The notes beneath the pieces were generated by a model. It did no database searches. It was not told the origin of the DNA and saw only the letters and a list, made by a program, of their open reading frames with translations. Of a stretch of DNA of 64,000 bases, positions 24,583-43,046 are shown piece by piece. This DNA is from Chamaecrista fasciculata (lineage: Eukaryota; Streptophyta; Magnoliopsida; Fabales; Fabaceae), in contig QANZ01035224.1 of assembly GCA_003254925.1 (NCBI GenBank), forward strand, positions 209,733-273,732, read 5' to 3'. A program made the translations under genes and the position numbers. Within the stretch, counting starts at the first letter, position 1; every line of letters begins with the position of its first letter.

Positions 24583-25460
24583 GTGAGTTGCTTAGCTAAT
24601 TTCATGCTCAACTTTTTTTTATCTATTTAATTTCTTTCCACCAACCTAGCTATTTAAATTTGAGCAACTCTCTCAAGTTATTAAATTTCTTGAAAGATTA
24701 ATGAAGGATGACGGTAGACTATACGTCATTTATGGTGGGGCCACGCAGGGAATTCAAGATTCATGTACTTGTAAATTAAACCCAGCTTCAAACTTTCAAT
24801 CCTTTTTTTTTACCTGGGAATCACCAAAAAACACATATAACTCAACCGAACACACAATACAGAAATGAAAAACCTCTTTCTAAAAGCATATTTTAACCAA
24901 GATAATGTTAGAGATGGCCAAACATAAAATCTCTCGTAGTACACAAATCTGATGAAGCACCAAACCAACCAGACCAGCCGGTTCCTCTCCTTCCAAGCTT
25001 AGCAGCCAGCAACAGTATGGCATCAGTGATAAGATGGAATTATATGTCAATCAAAATGTCTTCAGTTTGATTCCTACTTTCTTTTTTTTTTGGGGGGGTC
25101 AATAGTTTGATTCCCACTAGTGCGATCTAGTACTGGTAAAGGCTGTGAAAAGTAAACAACAAATTGTTTGAAAATTTTAGAGTACATTCAAATATTGGGC
25201 TGATGGAATCAATCAATATCATCATCATTCATCATAATAATATTTTTTAAAAAAACCATCCATTGATTGGGCTGAAACGTGGCCCAGGACCATTAGAGCA
25301 AATGCTACTATGCTAGTCCAACTTGTGGTCCACCTATACGGAAAAGTAAACCGAGGTCACCTTCCTTAGAATGAGGATGAGGCCATATCTTGAATTAATT
25401 AAAGATAATATCCAAAGTAGTCGTGATTCCCAAATTCCTGTGCTTTGATTTGTCCATACG
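24583..25460. other. spacer between the two first exons
   Basis: This is the region where the remaining exons of a tandem copy would be expected. I find no match to exons 2-7. It includes the presumed promoter of the gene starting at 25461. Confidence 0.5.
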
Positions 25461-27439
25461 ATGGCACCACCAAGTCCAAGAGTGGTAGTAACAGTAGACC
25501 TGAAGAAGAAGCCATGGGAACAAAAGCTTGCTCTCCATAATCGATGGCACCCTCATATACCCCCAATTGCTGATGTCACTACTGGTGAGGTCTTTAGAGT
25601 AGAGATGCTAGACTGGACCGGAGGTGCCATCAAAGATGACACTTCAGCACTAGACATAAAACTCATAGATCTTTCAACCGTAAGTATTATTATTAATACA
25701 ACATCATCATCATCATATTCATATATATACATGGATGAAGATTGAAGATGAAAGAGTATTAGTGCATAATTATTAATTAATTAATTTGGGTTGGTTCAGG
25801 TCCATTATCTTAGCGGGCCAATCAGAATTGTGGATGAAGAAGGAATCCCAGCAAAGGCTGGAGATTTGCTTGCAGTTGAGATATGCAACTTGGGTCCTCT
25901 CCCTGGAGATGAATGGGGTTACACAGCAACATTTGACAGAGAAAATGGAGGTGGTTTCTTGACAGATCATTTTCCTTGTGCAACCAAGGCTATTTGGTAC
26001 TTTGAAGGGATTTATGCTCATTCACCTCAGATACCAGGTCACCAGAATCTCCTGCTGCTTAATTCATTTATTTAATTAATTTGCTTCTCATCAGTTCTCA
26101 CATATATACTTATGATGGACAGGAGTGAGATTTCCAGGTTTAACTCATCCTGGGATAATTGGAACCGCACCATCAATGGAACTCCTCAACATATGGAATA
26201 AAAGGGAGAGAGATGTCCAAGAAAATGGGATTCAGTCTTACAAACTCTGTGAGGTGTTGCATTCGCGACCCTTGGCTAACTTACCATCAACACAAGGTTG
26301 TCACCTTGGGAAGGTAATGCCTAATTAATCATGAATTGATGAGTGAGTGAGTGTATTAATTATTAATTTATTATACAATCTGATTGTTGTTGTAGATCGA
26401 GAGAGGCAATCCTGATTGGGAGAGAATAGCAAGGGAAGCAGCAAGAACAATCCCAGGAAGAGAAAACGGCGGGAACTGTGACATAAAAAATCTGAGCAGA
26501 GGCTCAAAGATATACCTTCCTGTGTTCGTTGAGGGAGCAAATCTCAGCACTGGCGATATGCATTTCTCTCAGGGCGACGGCGAAGTTTCATTCTGTGGTG
26601 CAATAGAAATGAGTGGTTTCCTCGAACTCAAGTATTAATTGCTTCACTTCTTCAAATTTCACCCTTTGTATACTCTGTTTAATGAATGACTAATATAAAT
26701 AGTATATGATCATGGTCAGGTGTGAAATTATAAGGGGTGGAATGAAAGAGTATCTTACACCAATGGGGCCCACTCCTCTCCATGTGAATCCTATCTTCGA
26801 GATCGGCCCTGTGGAGCCAAGATTCTCAGAGTGGTTGGTGTTTGAGGGAATCAGTGTGGATGAGAGTGGGAAGCAACACTTTTTAGATGCAAGCGTTGCT
26901 TACAAGCGAGCAGTTCTCAATGCCATTGACTACCTTTCCAAATTTGGCTACTCTAAAGAACAGGTTGATTTAACTCTTCATTTCTCAACTCAAACTTCAT
27001 AATATCATTCGCAAACTCACATGACTAACCCGTGACCACCTTGTACAATAATATGTAGATGTACTTGTTATTGTCTTGCTGTCCTTGTGAAGGAAGAATA
27101 TCTGGGATAGTCGATGCCCCTAATGCTGTTGCAACCCTTGCTATCCCAACAGCAATCTTTGACCAGGTAAGTCAAATAATTAAGTAATATTTAACTTTTA
27201 ATCTGCTGTATCTTGATTCTTATTAAGGATTAGGGATACCCTGTTAGCAAGATCAAGGAATAGCAAGTGTCATATTGTTGAAGGTACTTATAATCATAGG
27301 ACTCGTGTAATTGTAGGATATTCGTCCTAAGAAGAGCCAGGTGCCACTCGGACCTCGGTTGGTAAGGAAACCTGATGTTTTCAAATGCACTTATGATGGG
27401 AATTTGCCCACTACAAGGAACCCAAGTGCCATAGAATGA
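25461..27439 (+). CDS. IAMH1: acetamidase/formamidase family protein, indole-3-acetamide hydrolase type
   Basis: Seven exons: 25461-25679, 25800-26037, 26123-26313, 26396-26631, 26720-26963, 27059-27166, 27317-27439. All introns are GT-AG and the sum is 1359 bases, 452 residues. The whole protein belongs to the FmdA/AmdA acetamidase/formamidase family, which hydrolyses short-chain or aryl amides to acid and ammonia. The conserved core is visible, including DWTGG near 51-55, GPLPGDEWG in exon 2, THPGIIGTAPS in exon 3 and GDMHFSQGDGEV at about 269-280. In Arabidopsis the homologues AT4G37550 and AT4G37560 (IAMH1/2) convert indole-3-acetamide to the auxin indole-3-acetic acid; I infer the same role. 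No signal peptide is apparent. A homologous first exon lies 1.1 kb upstream and a decayed last exon 0.4 kb downstream, so the locus has undergone local tandem duplication. Confidence 0.93.
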
Positions 27440-27689
27440 CTCGAATTTCACACGCAGAGTTGAACACATGGCCATAGCTTTTATGCCTGAGACTCTTGAG
27501 AGTCTTGCTCATACATATAATATTGAAATTGCAATAAACGAAAATTTGTACTAAACGTTGCTGGTTTACTGAAGTTCCCCGAAAACTGATAATATTTTAT
27601 TTGATCTATTATGAAATATAATCATTCTGCAACTGATTAATAGATAACAAGATGCCGTGTTGCCTCTCTGCAGAATGTTGAAAGTGTAT

Positions 27690-28125
27690 TTTAATCTCCT
27701 GTATCTTTATTTCCTCATTTAAGTATTATAAGGATATTCAGTAAGCAAGATCAAGGAATAGACCATCAAGAAAGAAACCATATTTTTGTAAGATATCATT
27801 ATAGGCCTCGTATTATTGCAGGGATTTCATCCTAGAAAGAACAGGAGTCCCTCGGATCTTCCAAGGTAAAAGTTTAAAACCAGATGTTTTCAAATGCACT
27901 CAAGATAGGAACGAGTTTACGACAAGGATATAAGTGGGGTAGTGCCTAATGACTCAGACTCAAATTTCATTTGCAAATATGGAGAGCTGATAGATGTGGC
28001 CATAGCTTTTACACCATTGACCCTTGAACATAGCTTAAAATTGAAATAAACCAAAATTTGTAATAACTGTAGCTGATTACTGGAGAAGCTCCAGGAAGAC
28101 TGCTAATAGTTTATATTATAAGGAT
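27690..28125 (+). pseudogene. decayed duplicate of the IAMH last intron, last exon and 3' flank
   Basis: This stretch aligns with 27195-27605: the last intron (shared 'agcaagatcaaggaatag'), the acceptor, the last exon and the 3' flank (shared 'tggccatagcttttat'). The exon-like part, about 27822-27952, keeps the block for DVFKCT but has lost bases near its start (GATTTCATCC where the intact exon has GATATTCGTCC), which breaks the frame. No other exons precede it. It is the remnant of a downstream tandem copy and is not expected to be functional. Confidence 0.7.
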
Positions 28126-28184
28126 AAATATAGTCAATAAGCAATATATTAACTAGTCAGACAAATGGAAGCATTCATATAGTG

Positions 28185-28360
28185 GGAATTGGATCAGCTA
28201 AATTATGGGGTGGCTGAAGTATGTGAAGTATGAGTAAAAATAGGAGAGAGAAAAAGAGAAAGATGAAAAGAGACATGAAGGTGAGAAAGTTAAATCCTCA
28301 CCATCCATTCATCATACTTTACATAATTTAGGAGATTCATAATTTAGCAGATCCATTCCC
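28185..28360. mobile_element. 176-base hairpin MITE
   Basis: The ends are inverted repeats (left GGAATTGGATCAGC, right complement GGGAATGGATCTGC), and both arms share GCTAAATTATG. A 9-base duplication CATATAGTG flanks it (28176-28184 and 28361-28369). The 9-base site suggests a Mutator-like origin. It lies between the decayed IAMH exon and the queuosine-salvage gene. Confidence 0.75.
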
Positions 28361-28369
28361 CATATAGTG

Positions 28370-28928
28370 GTGCCTTCTTTTTTCCTTCATTTCGGTTCAC
28401 TCGATAATTTTGGTGTCTTGGCGCCCCCTGCCTTTTTCAGATTTTCTAGTTTCTTTTATATAAGGGAGGTATCAGTATCACTAACATCAACTAGTCACGA
28501 CTCACCATCCTATCTGATAGCTACAAGCCCATATTGTTTAGAGAAAGTCAACACATGGAATTGAGAGATTAACAAGTCAGTATTTACAATAATTGAAACA
28601 TTCATCACCTCCATATGTATAGCACAAAGAAGCAACAGTACATCTTCCATAATTCCCAGTCTCATAACTTTCTAAATGTTCTTAGCAGAAGAAAATTGTG
28701 TTATACTAATTAGTTTTGACAGCACCAGAAAAGCACTTCATTTATAACGAAAACTAAACTAGTTGACTTACTTCCAAAATTCTGAAAGTCAATTCCAATA
28801 CTTTCAGGCCGAAGGATCTGGTTGTGACTGTCACTATCCAAAATAATTAGTCTTCAACATCAACAGCAAAATTCTTACTCTGCAACTGATTCCTATATAT
28901 AACAAGAACCACATGTTGTCTCATGGAC
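28370..28928. other. 3' flank of the queuosine-salvage gene
   Basis: Probably contains the 3' UTR of the minus-strand gene ending at 28929. A block at about 28866-28950 resembles 27612-27680 (shared 'tctgcaactgatt' and 'ttgaaagtgt'), which suggests the tandem duplication of the IAMH tail also carried the end of this gene. Confidence 0.5.
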
Positions 28929-31648
28929 TCAGTAATATATTGAAAGTGTTTTATGGTGCTGCAGAGATGGGCATTGAATGCCAGAAGCCCAGAGCCACAG
29001 ATCCAGCTCCACGCTGAGCACCTGAAATAAGACAGTTCCAAGTGAATAACATGCACATAACTGCTTACTTTTTCTGCTAATGGTCTAGTACGCTACAAAA
29101 CTCTTCACCAAAAATTATTAAGTTTACTAGACAAATTAATATGCACTCAATAAGAAAATGGATGTATAAAAGCTAATCCATAAAAGCATATAATTAAAGC
29201 ATCAAGGAATGATAAGTAGATTATTCTTTTTGTACTTTAATGTCATTTCAGTTCTTAACAGACAAAATTTAATACAAACGCACATGCATGGGAAATGAAT
29301 AATAAATGAGAACCCTTCTGTTGAGAGAAGATAAACTAAGTTACCTGTCTTCCTGATTTTACACTGATCAGCTCCCTCATTTTCTCCACAGCGTGTACAG
29401 AGCAAGCACGTAGTTCAACTTCCTCCTCAGTCCCTGGACATATTTCTCCACTGCCCTCAATAGTACTGGCAAGTTTCGGACTATATTTTAACACACCAAG
29501 CTGCCGTAGCACTGCAGGGACAATATAGTCTGCCATTATAGTAATTGAGCCGATGTCTTTAAACTCACCATACCCTCGTCCCTGAAATGCACCCCACAAA
29601 TCTGCCACAAATATCTGTGCTCTTTTATACAAAAATACTTGGCGGCCCTTGTACACAGAGTGGTCTCTAAACCCTAAAACATTTCAATTTTGGAGTCAGT
29701 GCACCAAATTCTTAGCGCAAAACTTATAGCTGCTTCATATACAATAATATCAATATGGCGAATTATAGCAAGGCACTAAAGAAATGACTATTAAAGAAGA
29801 ACAGGAAAAAAAAATTACCAGGAAAATGACGTGTAACAAGAGCAACAAGATTTAGAGCCGATTTTCCACAAGACTCCACAATATTAGATGCTTTTCCCTC
29901 AAAGCTTCTTTCTAGTTCATACCCAACCTAGCCATTAAAGTTGACCATATTAGAATAGACTTAAATCAATGGAGATTGAGAACAACAGCACAAAGAGACT
30001 GAAAAATCATACAGGCTACTACAAATGTCAGAAGAAAAGAAAGACTATATAGAAGATGGACACAAGTTCGGGGAACTCTAGTAAGGGATATGTTACCTCA
30101 TGCAGTAACCTGACACGTTCATCTTCCAATGGCAGAGGTCTAGGCCACTTCAAAAGTTCACGAAGTTGTGGACCTAACAGAAAGATCTGAGGCCGTCAGT
30201 TTACAATCCAAAGGAAAAGTATTTCCTCATTGGAAGCATGCGAATCACCATAATTCTAAATATATAAACAAGTATATATAGATATGTCTGTATAAATTTT
30301 GTAAGTCTAAATTGACATAAGAACAATCATAGACTTTATTGTGCTCTGTCCGTTGCCCTGAATTGTTATGACCATTGAATGATAAGAAACGTGCACGTAT
30401 CTTTATTTGTGATATATTATCAGTGCACAGAACTGAAAAAACAAGCATGTAGGTCCCTCCCAACTTTATATCTACCATTTTAATGATCAGTCTAACTAGT
30501 GTCAATTTCAACAGGTAATGAAAATCCACTTAAAATTGAAGATATCAGCTCCTAACAGACATGAGTTTGCCAGATAAAAGATAGCATGCATACATAGTCA
30601 AAGACACTATCAGGTACAAACAGAATTACCAGTATACTTCTGCAACCGGTCAGCATCAAAAGCAGATTTATCATTTTGAAGAGCAGCCTTTAGCCCAGAT
30701 GCCAGATGATCATAATTCAAATCCTTATCTGTAAACAGATGAGAAAAAGGGTGGCAGGTAGACAGAAAGTAAGGGAAGCAAAGTTAAAACAAAATATAGA
30801 TAAACTGATGCAATTCTGGTGACGCCTAAGTGTTTCATGTCTTTGTCAATTAGAAGGTCAACTAGACAACTGATCAACGGAACCTCATTATAATAGTCGT
30901 GCAAGAACAAAATAACACAGGAAAAAGCTAATATAAAATTTCTTATATCTTTGTAATGAAGTTATTTAAATAATAAGCTTTATTAACATTCCCTTTCTTT
31001 TATGATTAGTTATTAAAAAAAACACAACTGTCTTCTCTGTTATCTCTATCTTATGACGGATATAAGAGATCATTCAGAACTCAACAATCTAGTTCAACAA
31101 TCAAGCCAAGACATGACGGATATATAGAACTCATCATTCAGAAAACTAATCATCAAAACTCTGCGTGGGTGAAGAATTAGCATAAACTTCGAATGTAAAC
31201 CAAAACAGAGACTTGGGCTTTTACAGAGTAGTGTTGTAGAGAAGGCGAATAATGAACCATAAAATTATATATGGCATTAAAAAAAAAAGGCAGAAAAAGT
31301 GTACCAGGCCAGAAGCAAAAATTCAAAGCGTCCAGCACAAAAAGATACTGAACGGTGAGTGGTCCATTGTCGAAATAGTGAATCCCTTCGAAATCCCACT
31401 CGACCTTGGGAATGGATTCGATAGTATCCACTACTTTCTCAATTCCTGCAGACAGACGACACCACCAAATAATAAAAAAAAAGTAACAAAAGATTTCTAT
31501 GATATTCAAAAGAAGACATGCAGAATGAGCAGCATTGTAGATGCACAGAACCTTCAGAGTCGACGACCACGTGGGAAGAGCGGCTAGCCACCCAAGCTGA
31601 GGTTGCCCTAACGTCGTCCATTGTGGATTGAAGGTCGCTACCTGTCAT
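28929..31648 (-). CDS. QNG1: queuosine 5'-phosphate N-glycosylase / queuosine salvage protein (DUF2419)
   Basis: Seven exons on the minus strand: 31648-31552, 31445-31305, 30728-30630, 30173-30097, 29927-29819, 29673-29345, 29021-28929. The coding sum is 945 bases, 314 residues, the normal family length. Recognisable family segments are VEWDFEGIHYFDNGPLTVQY, DALNFCFWPG, YKRAQIFVADLWGAF and FKDIGSITIMADYIVPAVL. The tail CPSLQHHKTLSIYY is also typical. The family (human C9orf64/QNG1) releases queuine base from queuosine phosphate so that eukaryotes can reuse it for the wobble base of certain tRNAs; the role here is inferred from similarity. An in-frame TAA lies just upstream of the chosen ATG. 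The gene converges on the IAMH gene and is divergent from the CK2 gene. A TA-repeat at about 31722-31733 and a telo-box AAACCCTAA at 31675-31683 lie in its leader or promoter. Confidence 0.93.
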
Positions 31649-38551
<6,903 letters not shown>

Positions 38552-41500
38552 AATCCAGGTCCTTATTGAGATATTGTGCCTGCTCTCATTCAGGTCCTGC
38601 CTTCCCTCAAAACATCTGAACTTATTTTTTTAGTGGAACCTGGTTTTAGGAAATCCTGTCCATTTTAATGTTGTAATATTCAGTTTCATTGTCTCTTGCA
38701 TTTCTTTTACTAGCCTGTTTTTTTTTTTAATGGCAAATCCCGGTCTTGAAGCTTCCATTTGTTTGTGTCCCAAAAATGGGAATTCTTGATTCTATTCCAG
38801 TAAAGACCATACCTTTCTTGTGTATGATTTAGACTACCAAGCAAATCAAATATCACAGTTCCATACTCCTTTGCAGTTTTGAGGATCGAAAATCAGTCTT
38901 CTTTCAGAATTATTGGGACCTAGATACACCCTAGTAATTTGATGAATAAAATGTATTGAAGGGATATTTCGTGGTGTATGAATGGCCCTCCTAATATAAT
39001 GTACAGTGTATGATGTAAGCAATGCAAAGGAGCAAGGAACAATACAATGGCCCTCCTACTGTAACTCTGTACGTTCTACAATGTGCTGATTACTTTGATC
39101 TGACAGCTGGATTTGGTAAGGGTTATCATTGGAGAGGTGGATCTCTCATTAGTTAGATTTAAGTTTTTTCACATAAAAAATCTGTATTTTATAAATTAAA
39201 AAAAATATTATTTAAATCTCAAAAGTAAAAAAATTAAATTTAACAGATTGAGAAATAGATTGTCTCAATTATTTATCCCTTTCATTTTTATCTCTTTTCA
39301 TTTTTCATTTAGGGTTTTTAATTTCTAATTTACCTGAGTCGAGTTTTTTGGTAGTTCTTTTTAACCTATAGTATAAAATAAATTATTTCAAACAAAATAC
39401 AAAAAAATAAAATAGAATTAACCCCACGTTTATGAAAAACACCCCACAAAAAGATTGCAACCCCACGCCCCTCCACCCCCACCCCGACCCTCACATTCAT
39501 GTTAAAGAAATTAATTTAAACTATTAAATTTTTTCCTTGAAATTGTTATTAAATTATTAAAAAAGTTAATAGAAGCAAATATTTTATTAAAATTAACAAT
39601 TACTTTATAATATGATTTTAAATTTTAATAATTCTAATGTTACATATATATTTGTGTATTTGTTAAGACACATAAAACTCCTAGTATTATATATGACTAA
39701 CTATTAGCTAAGTTTATTATGCAAAATAAAGATAGTAGTGTAGAAAGCGCAACTGGTGAAATGGAGGCTACTTTACTTTAGATTTTCATTTACAAAAAAT
39801 CATATAAAAAATCGTAGGAAATTTTATGTGATAGACTAGAAGTATAGGTTTTTTTTTTTAAAGTAAGTATAGTTGTTAATTAAGTAGTATGTACAAATTT
39901 TGGCAAAAAATAATATATATTTGCAGATTGAAATGGACTCACTCGTGAACTTGTCTAAGTCATTGGCCTTTGGTTTAAGTTGAAATAATATTTTTTTTTT
40001 AAATCTCATCCCAACTTAACTTGTTTTCAGTTTTAACCAATGATGTGAAAACCGGATCGGACCGCCCGGTCGGACCGCTAACCGCGTGGGGGTTGGTCCA
40101 ACCCAAATAATCGAAGTGGGGATTGGACCGGGAATAACCGGTAAAAAACCGGAAAACCGAGTCCAACCGTTAGACTGAACCGGCGGTTTGAGCATTTTTT
40201 TTTTTTCATTTCACTGTCTTCTTGGGGTAAAACTATACTTCTGCCCCCCAAACTTTCTAATTTCTAAGCTCCTACCCCCTTTATTCTTTGAAACATCACA
40301 TTAAGACCCTTAAAACTACTCAACTCCTCCACCATTGTATTCCTCATTTTGTCTACAACACTCCCATACCTTTGTTTCATTCTCATAATTATTTTTAACG
40401 TAACTTACAAACACATCTTTCACTTCTTTACTTTTCAGTTTAGTCCCTGGCAGATTCTCTTTCATACTTTTACCTCTTTTTCCACCTATTTTACCATTCA
40501 TTAGTTATATCCTTCCAAAGTCTCCTTGTAAATTATACTTCCATAATTATTTTATGCCTCTCAAANTTTTTCTAAGATTTGTAAACAAAGATGGCGAAAA
40601 TGTATAATGGAATTATTGAAAAAATTTAATACTTGGGTACATTTGATTTTGAAGTATTAAAATGTTATCCCCTGTACCTTCCGTTAGCTAAGAGGAAACG
40701 TATACTATACATATGTTTGTGTGATCTCGTATCCTTCGTCTGTTATTCACTATTTGTTTACTGTTGACAAATCCAGCTTTTGAAATATTTTCTTGTATTT
40801 CTGATATTGCGGAATGATTGAGTTCCATAATGAATTAGTATTTAGTTGCAGAAGGTATTAATAATCTACTCTAAATCTAACTAACTCGAATCCTGATCTT
40901 AAATAACTTCTAAGAAATTTATGCAAATGTTGATTTCCTCATTTCTCGTTCTCTTTAAATTATTACATGTAATGTCTATTTAATTAAGCTATAATATCGC
41001 CCTCTTTTATATTTTAAAAATATATTCCCATTCTTTGAATTTTTTAAAATAATGTACTGGAAGTCTGGAATGATCTCTATTTTTTATCGAAAAGGAATAT
41101 AATCATCTCTATTATAATAGGAGATATGGTAAGGTTTTATCTATTTTAACTAAAATAGTTTTGCATTTATTATTTCTATAAGATTTGACGTACTAAATAT
41201 TTATTTTATCAATGCACAATATTCACCTTTCTAAATTTAAAATAATTAATTATATTAATTATTTATGAAAAACCTCTACAATATATTTTACTCATCTTTT
41301 TTATTTTGAAAAAATTAGGTGTTTTCAACACAGGTGTTTAAAGGTGATCTATTGAATACCTAGTGCAATATCCCATGAGTTTCTGGTTTCTACTCTCTTG
41401 GTTTTTTTTTAAAAAAATTGAATTAAATATAAGAAATAAAAAAAATAGAAAAATATTTTAAAATAAAAAAGAGAAAGACACAAAAATTCATCATAGAGTG

Positions 41501-42638
41501 CTCAATAGCATTACTCTATCATTAATTTAAAAGATGTGTAACTAACTTTCCATTTTATTTTTAATGAATTGGTCAAACGCTCATTTCAAAGGAAAACTGG
41601 ATTATAGAAACAGATAATGTTATAATAATGGGTTTGAATTAATTTTATTATTAAAATATTCTTGAAGTAGACAATAATAAATAAGATAGCCTTCCCTTTA
41701 CATTGTAGGTGTGAGGTGAGGGTCAAATTGGTGAGAACGTGACATTGAAAAGACAAAGATCCCCAAATGAACAGAGTAAAGAGACCATGGTCTCCAACCC
41801 ATCTTATTCTGAGGGGCAACCTGCCCTATCTTTCTAACGTTGATGGGTCCTTATGTTGTCTTTAATGTTTATGCCTCCACCTAGAATTCCTCAATCCTCA
41901 CTCTCTTTTATATTTTATACATATTTTTTCAACCTAGTTTCCCTAAATTGCTTCCCTTCCCATAATTGTCTATCCCTTTTTTAATTCTTAGATTTATTAT
42001 TTGTCCTCCCACAAATCCACTAGCTTAAGGGATGTGTCCCTTTGTTTTCTAGGGATATTTGCCCTACACTTCATTTTTTTAACCGTCCCCCTCAAATCTA
42101 ATTGGTAATTACTAGATTAGCCGGTGATCAATGCATTATTATGAATATACACACATATTGACCTTTGTTTAGTGTAGTGTTTACCTCAATGAATGGAGCG
42201 TTAGGACACTCTCCATGAGTGAGGGTGTGGAAGTGACGTGCCAGCTAATAATTGGAGACAAAGTTAAGACATATTAAATCCTGAGATCCTTTTGTTTATG
42301 GGACATTTGGCATATAATCCGATATTGTGGAGCAATACCATGGAGACCATCTTAACTCACCTCATAATTATGCATTAGAATCTATTATCTTATGCATTTC
42401 ATTTCCTGTTTATATCAATATAAAAATGTTTCCCAGACAAAAATGCCAAAAGACGCAATAATTAACTTTTCAAATATATATATTATTTATAAAAGGTGAG
42501 TAAATTATTTCGATTTTAAGATAAGATGCATTATTTATACGTTGGAGGGTAAATTATTGCTCTCATCGTCTTTTTTTTTTTTAAGAAATTAGCAAATTAC
42601 GAGCAAAGCTTGTTTGAAGATAAAATATGCATGACACA
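38552..42638. other. intergenic, 3' flank of CK2 alpha and repeat-like DNA
   Basis: The first few hundred bases hold the CK2 3' UTR. At about 40035-40205 a patch rich in CCGG/CCGGTT-type motifs (ggatcggaccgcccggtcgg and related) looks like one end of a repetitive element, but I cannot define borders. A single N stands at 40566. A segment near 39180 shares 'atctgtattttataaatt' with 52632, hinting at a dispersed repeat. No gene is seen. Confidence 0.5.
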
Positions 42639-42640
42639 TA

Positions 42641-43044
42641 CTCCCTCCGTCCCTTTTTATTTGCTTCATTGCAGAACTTTTTTTGTCCCTATTTATCTGC
42701 TTTGTTATGAAATCAAGAGGTCATCAATGAACTTTTTTACCATTTTATCCCTATTTAATATTATAGTCATAATGGATGATTTGACTTTTGGTAGAGAATT
42801 ATTTTGGGGTTTTGTAGTAATCAATTGGAGTAGGTTTCATAAAAAAATTGTGAGAGTATTTAAATTAGTTGGAGGAATTTAATTTTTGAAATATGAGCAT
42901 TAAATTGATGATATAATTAAGTCTAATTTAATAAGGGTAATATAGTCTTTTTATTTTAGATTTTACATTAACTTTAGTGATTTAATCATTATATTAGTTT
43001 GTGTGCAACAACCTTAAAAAGCAGATAAAAAGGGACGGAGGGAG
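42641..43044. mobile_element. Stowaway-type MITE (Tc1/mariner)
   Basis: A 404-base element with perfect Stowaway-style termini, CTCCCTCCGTCCCTTTTTAT at the left and its complement at the right. TA duplications flank it at 42639-42640 and 43045-43046. It has no transposase; the open frame inside is not a gene. Confidence 0.9.
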
Positions 43045-43046
43045 TA

